Assembly (NCBI GenBank): GCA_964628195.1 | Contig: CAZVPF010000012.1 | Span: 1-64,000, forward strand | DNA length: 64,000 nt | Source of the DNA: CAZVPF01 sp964628195 | GTDB lineage: Bacteria; Planctomycetota; Phycisphaerae; Sedimentisphaerales; Anaerohalosphaeraceae | Direction of reading: 5' to 3' | Part shown: positions 63,670 to 64,000 of the stretch, one piece after another | Layout of the letters: each line of letters begins with the position of its first letter | How positions within the stretch are numbered: position 1 is the stretch's first letter | Notes under the pieces: generated by a model | The model's database searches: none | Told to the model about the DNA's origin: nothing | The model's input: only the letters and a program-made list of their open reading frames with translations | Position numbers and translations under genes: made by a program

Positions 63670-63718
63670 CGATTTTGCTTGAATATATACAAATTTCAAC
63701 TATAATCTTGCAAAATCG
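63670..63718 (+). promoter_or_regulatory. Promoter of the AraC-like gene bracketed by inverted repeats
   Basis: TTGAAT (63679-63684), a 16-bp spacer and consensus TATAAT (63701-63706) make a clear promoter. CGATTTTGC (63670-63678) touches the -35 and its exact reverse complement GCAAAATCG (63710-63718) begins at the expected start of transcription. The repeat arms bracket the promoter, as expected for an autoregulatory operator. Confidence 0.7.
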
Positions 63719-63745
63719 ACCACTGGTAAATTTTACACATAAAAA

Positions 63746-64000
63746 ATGATACGTAAAGCATCGTCAAAATACACAAAGCCCCGGCCCGCCATATTCCAGG
63801 ATATGGACGTTACATACCGCGCCGACACCTGCGAACCCCTAAAAGCAGCCTCAAGAAATGGAACACTGTCCCTCACCGGATTCGGCAGAAACTGCTACCC
63901 AGGCACTGAACTGCCCGCCGACGTAATGCCCGAACTTTCCCTTTCCTGCGTCTGGGACGCCACACGCGACCAGGACTGGGGCCTGCCCCCACACCGCAAC
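63746..64000 (+). CDS. AraC-like transcriptional regulator, N-terminal part (cut by window edge)
   Basis: An open frame from ATG 63746 runs to the window end without a stop (85 codons): MIRKASSKYTKPRPAIFQDM at the start and SCVWDATRDQDWGLPPHRN at the end. The phrase W-A-x-x-DQxWGLxxHRN resembles the cupin-type sensor domain of planctomycete AraC-family regulators. The helix-turn-helix part would lie outside the window. The codon use fits a real gene. It is divergent from the oxidoreductase operon, so it probably regulates that operon; inference. Confidence 0.65.
   Translation, partial: MIRKASSKYTKPRPAIFQDMDVTYRADTCEPLKAASRNGTLSLTGFGRNCYPGTELPADVMPELSLSCVWDATRDQDWGLPPHRN

Overview
The window looks like a chromosomal segment of a Planctomycetota bacterium, most likely class Phycisphaerae (Sedimentisphaerales-like). 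The basis is the combination of secreted proteins ending in dockerin-like Ca-binding tails, Tat-exported Gfo/Idh/MocA oxidoreductases, DUF1080 and ThuA/HEAT proteins, a pseudopilin inside a sugar locus, and a stand-alone LigD-type phosphoesterase. No plasmid, phage or CRISPR signature was seen. Assignment to an order is inference.

Layout. (1) 1-1239, minus: a secreted beta-propeller-like protein with a dockerin-like tail. (2) 1497-16604, plus: a carbohydrate-use locus with a GntR/periplasmic-binding-like regulator, secreted esterase-like hydrolase, pseudopilin, GH4 glycosidase, very large secreted glycosidase-like protein, Asp-box (sialidase-fold) protein, TPR membrane protein, and an ABC sugar importer (binding protein plus two permeases, no ATPase). 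This block looks richer in A+T than what follows. (3) 16739-29796, minus: an orphan short flagellin, then the housekeeping run hisC-hisB-ispF-cysS-ruvC-ruvA-ruvB, then a beta-helix/beta-propeller giant, a GH28 polygalacturonase, a LOG-family protein and a calcineurin-like phosphoesterase. (4) 30050-33364: tRNA-Phe with promoter and terminator, a decayed GIY-YIG nuclease gene, a LigD-phosphoesterase/alkyltransferase-like/pta group, and a divergent diiron ferritin-like gene. (5) 33365-36348, plus: GspE/PilB ATPase and GspF/PilC platform protein. (6) 36373-39255, minus: feoB behind a DtxR-FeoA fusion regulator whose promoter carries a perfect palindrome between -35 and -10. (7) 39431-44911, plus: AMMECR1, a large multi-PAS sensor kinase, a response regulator-kinase, and a GT2 glycosyltransferase. 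(8) 44890-52317, minus: a heptaheme cytochrome c, a membrane cytochrome b, an NCS1 permease, a lipoprotein, an Agl23-like membrane glycosyltransferase and an ApbE flavin transferase. (9) 52351-63559, minus: four Gfo/Idh/MocA oxidoreductases, a DUF1080 lipoprotein, a ThuA-HEAT protein and a sugar isomerase/epimerase, with a divergent, truncated AraC-like gene at the right edge.

How they fit together. Blocks 2 and 9 and the GH28/beta-helix pair suggest an organism that breaks down complex polysaccharides. Block 2 imports and hydrolyses oligosaccharides. Block 9 resembles oxidoreductive (3-keto-sugar) glycoside catabolism outside and inside the membrane. Block 8 looks like a membrane-bound electron-transfer module of unknown partner. 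The observations I rate highest are a WQxxGP carbohydrate-binding-like module shared by three proteins and apparently permuted in one of them, the DtxR-FeoA promoter-operator, the cytochrome/ApbE/permease cluster, the inverted repeats bracketing the araC-like promoter, and a ~150-bp MITE-like palindrome at 4495-4643.
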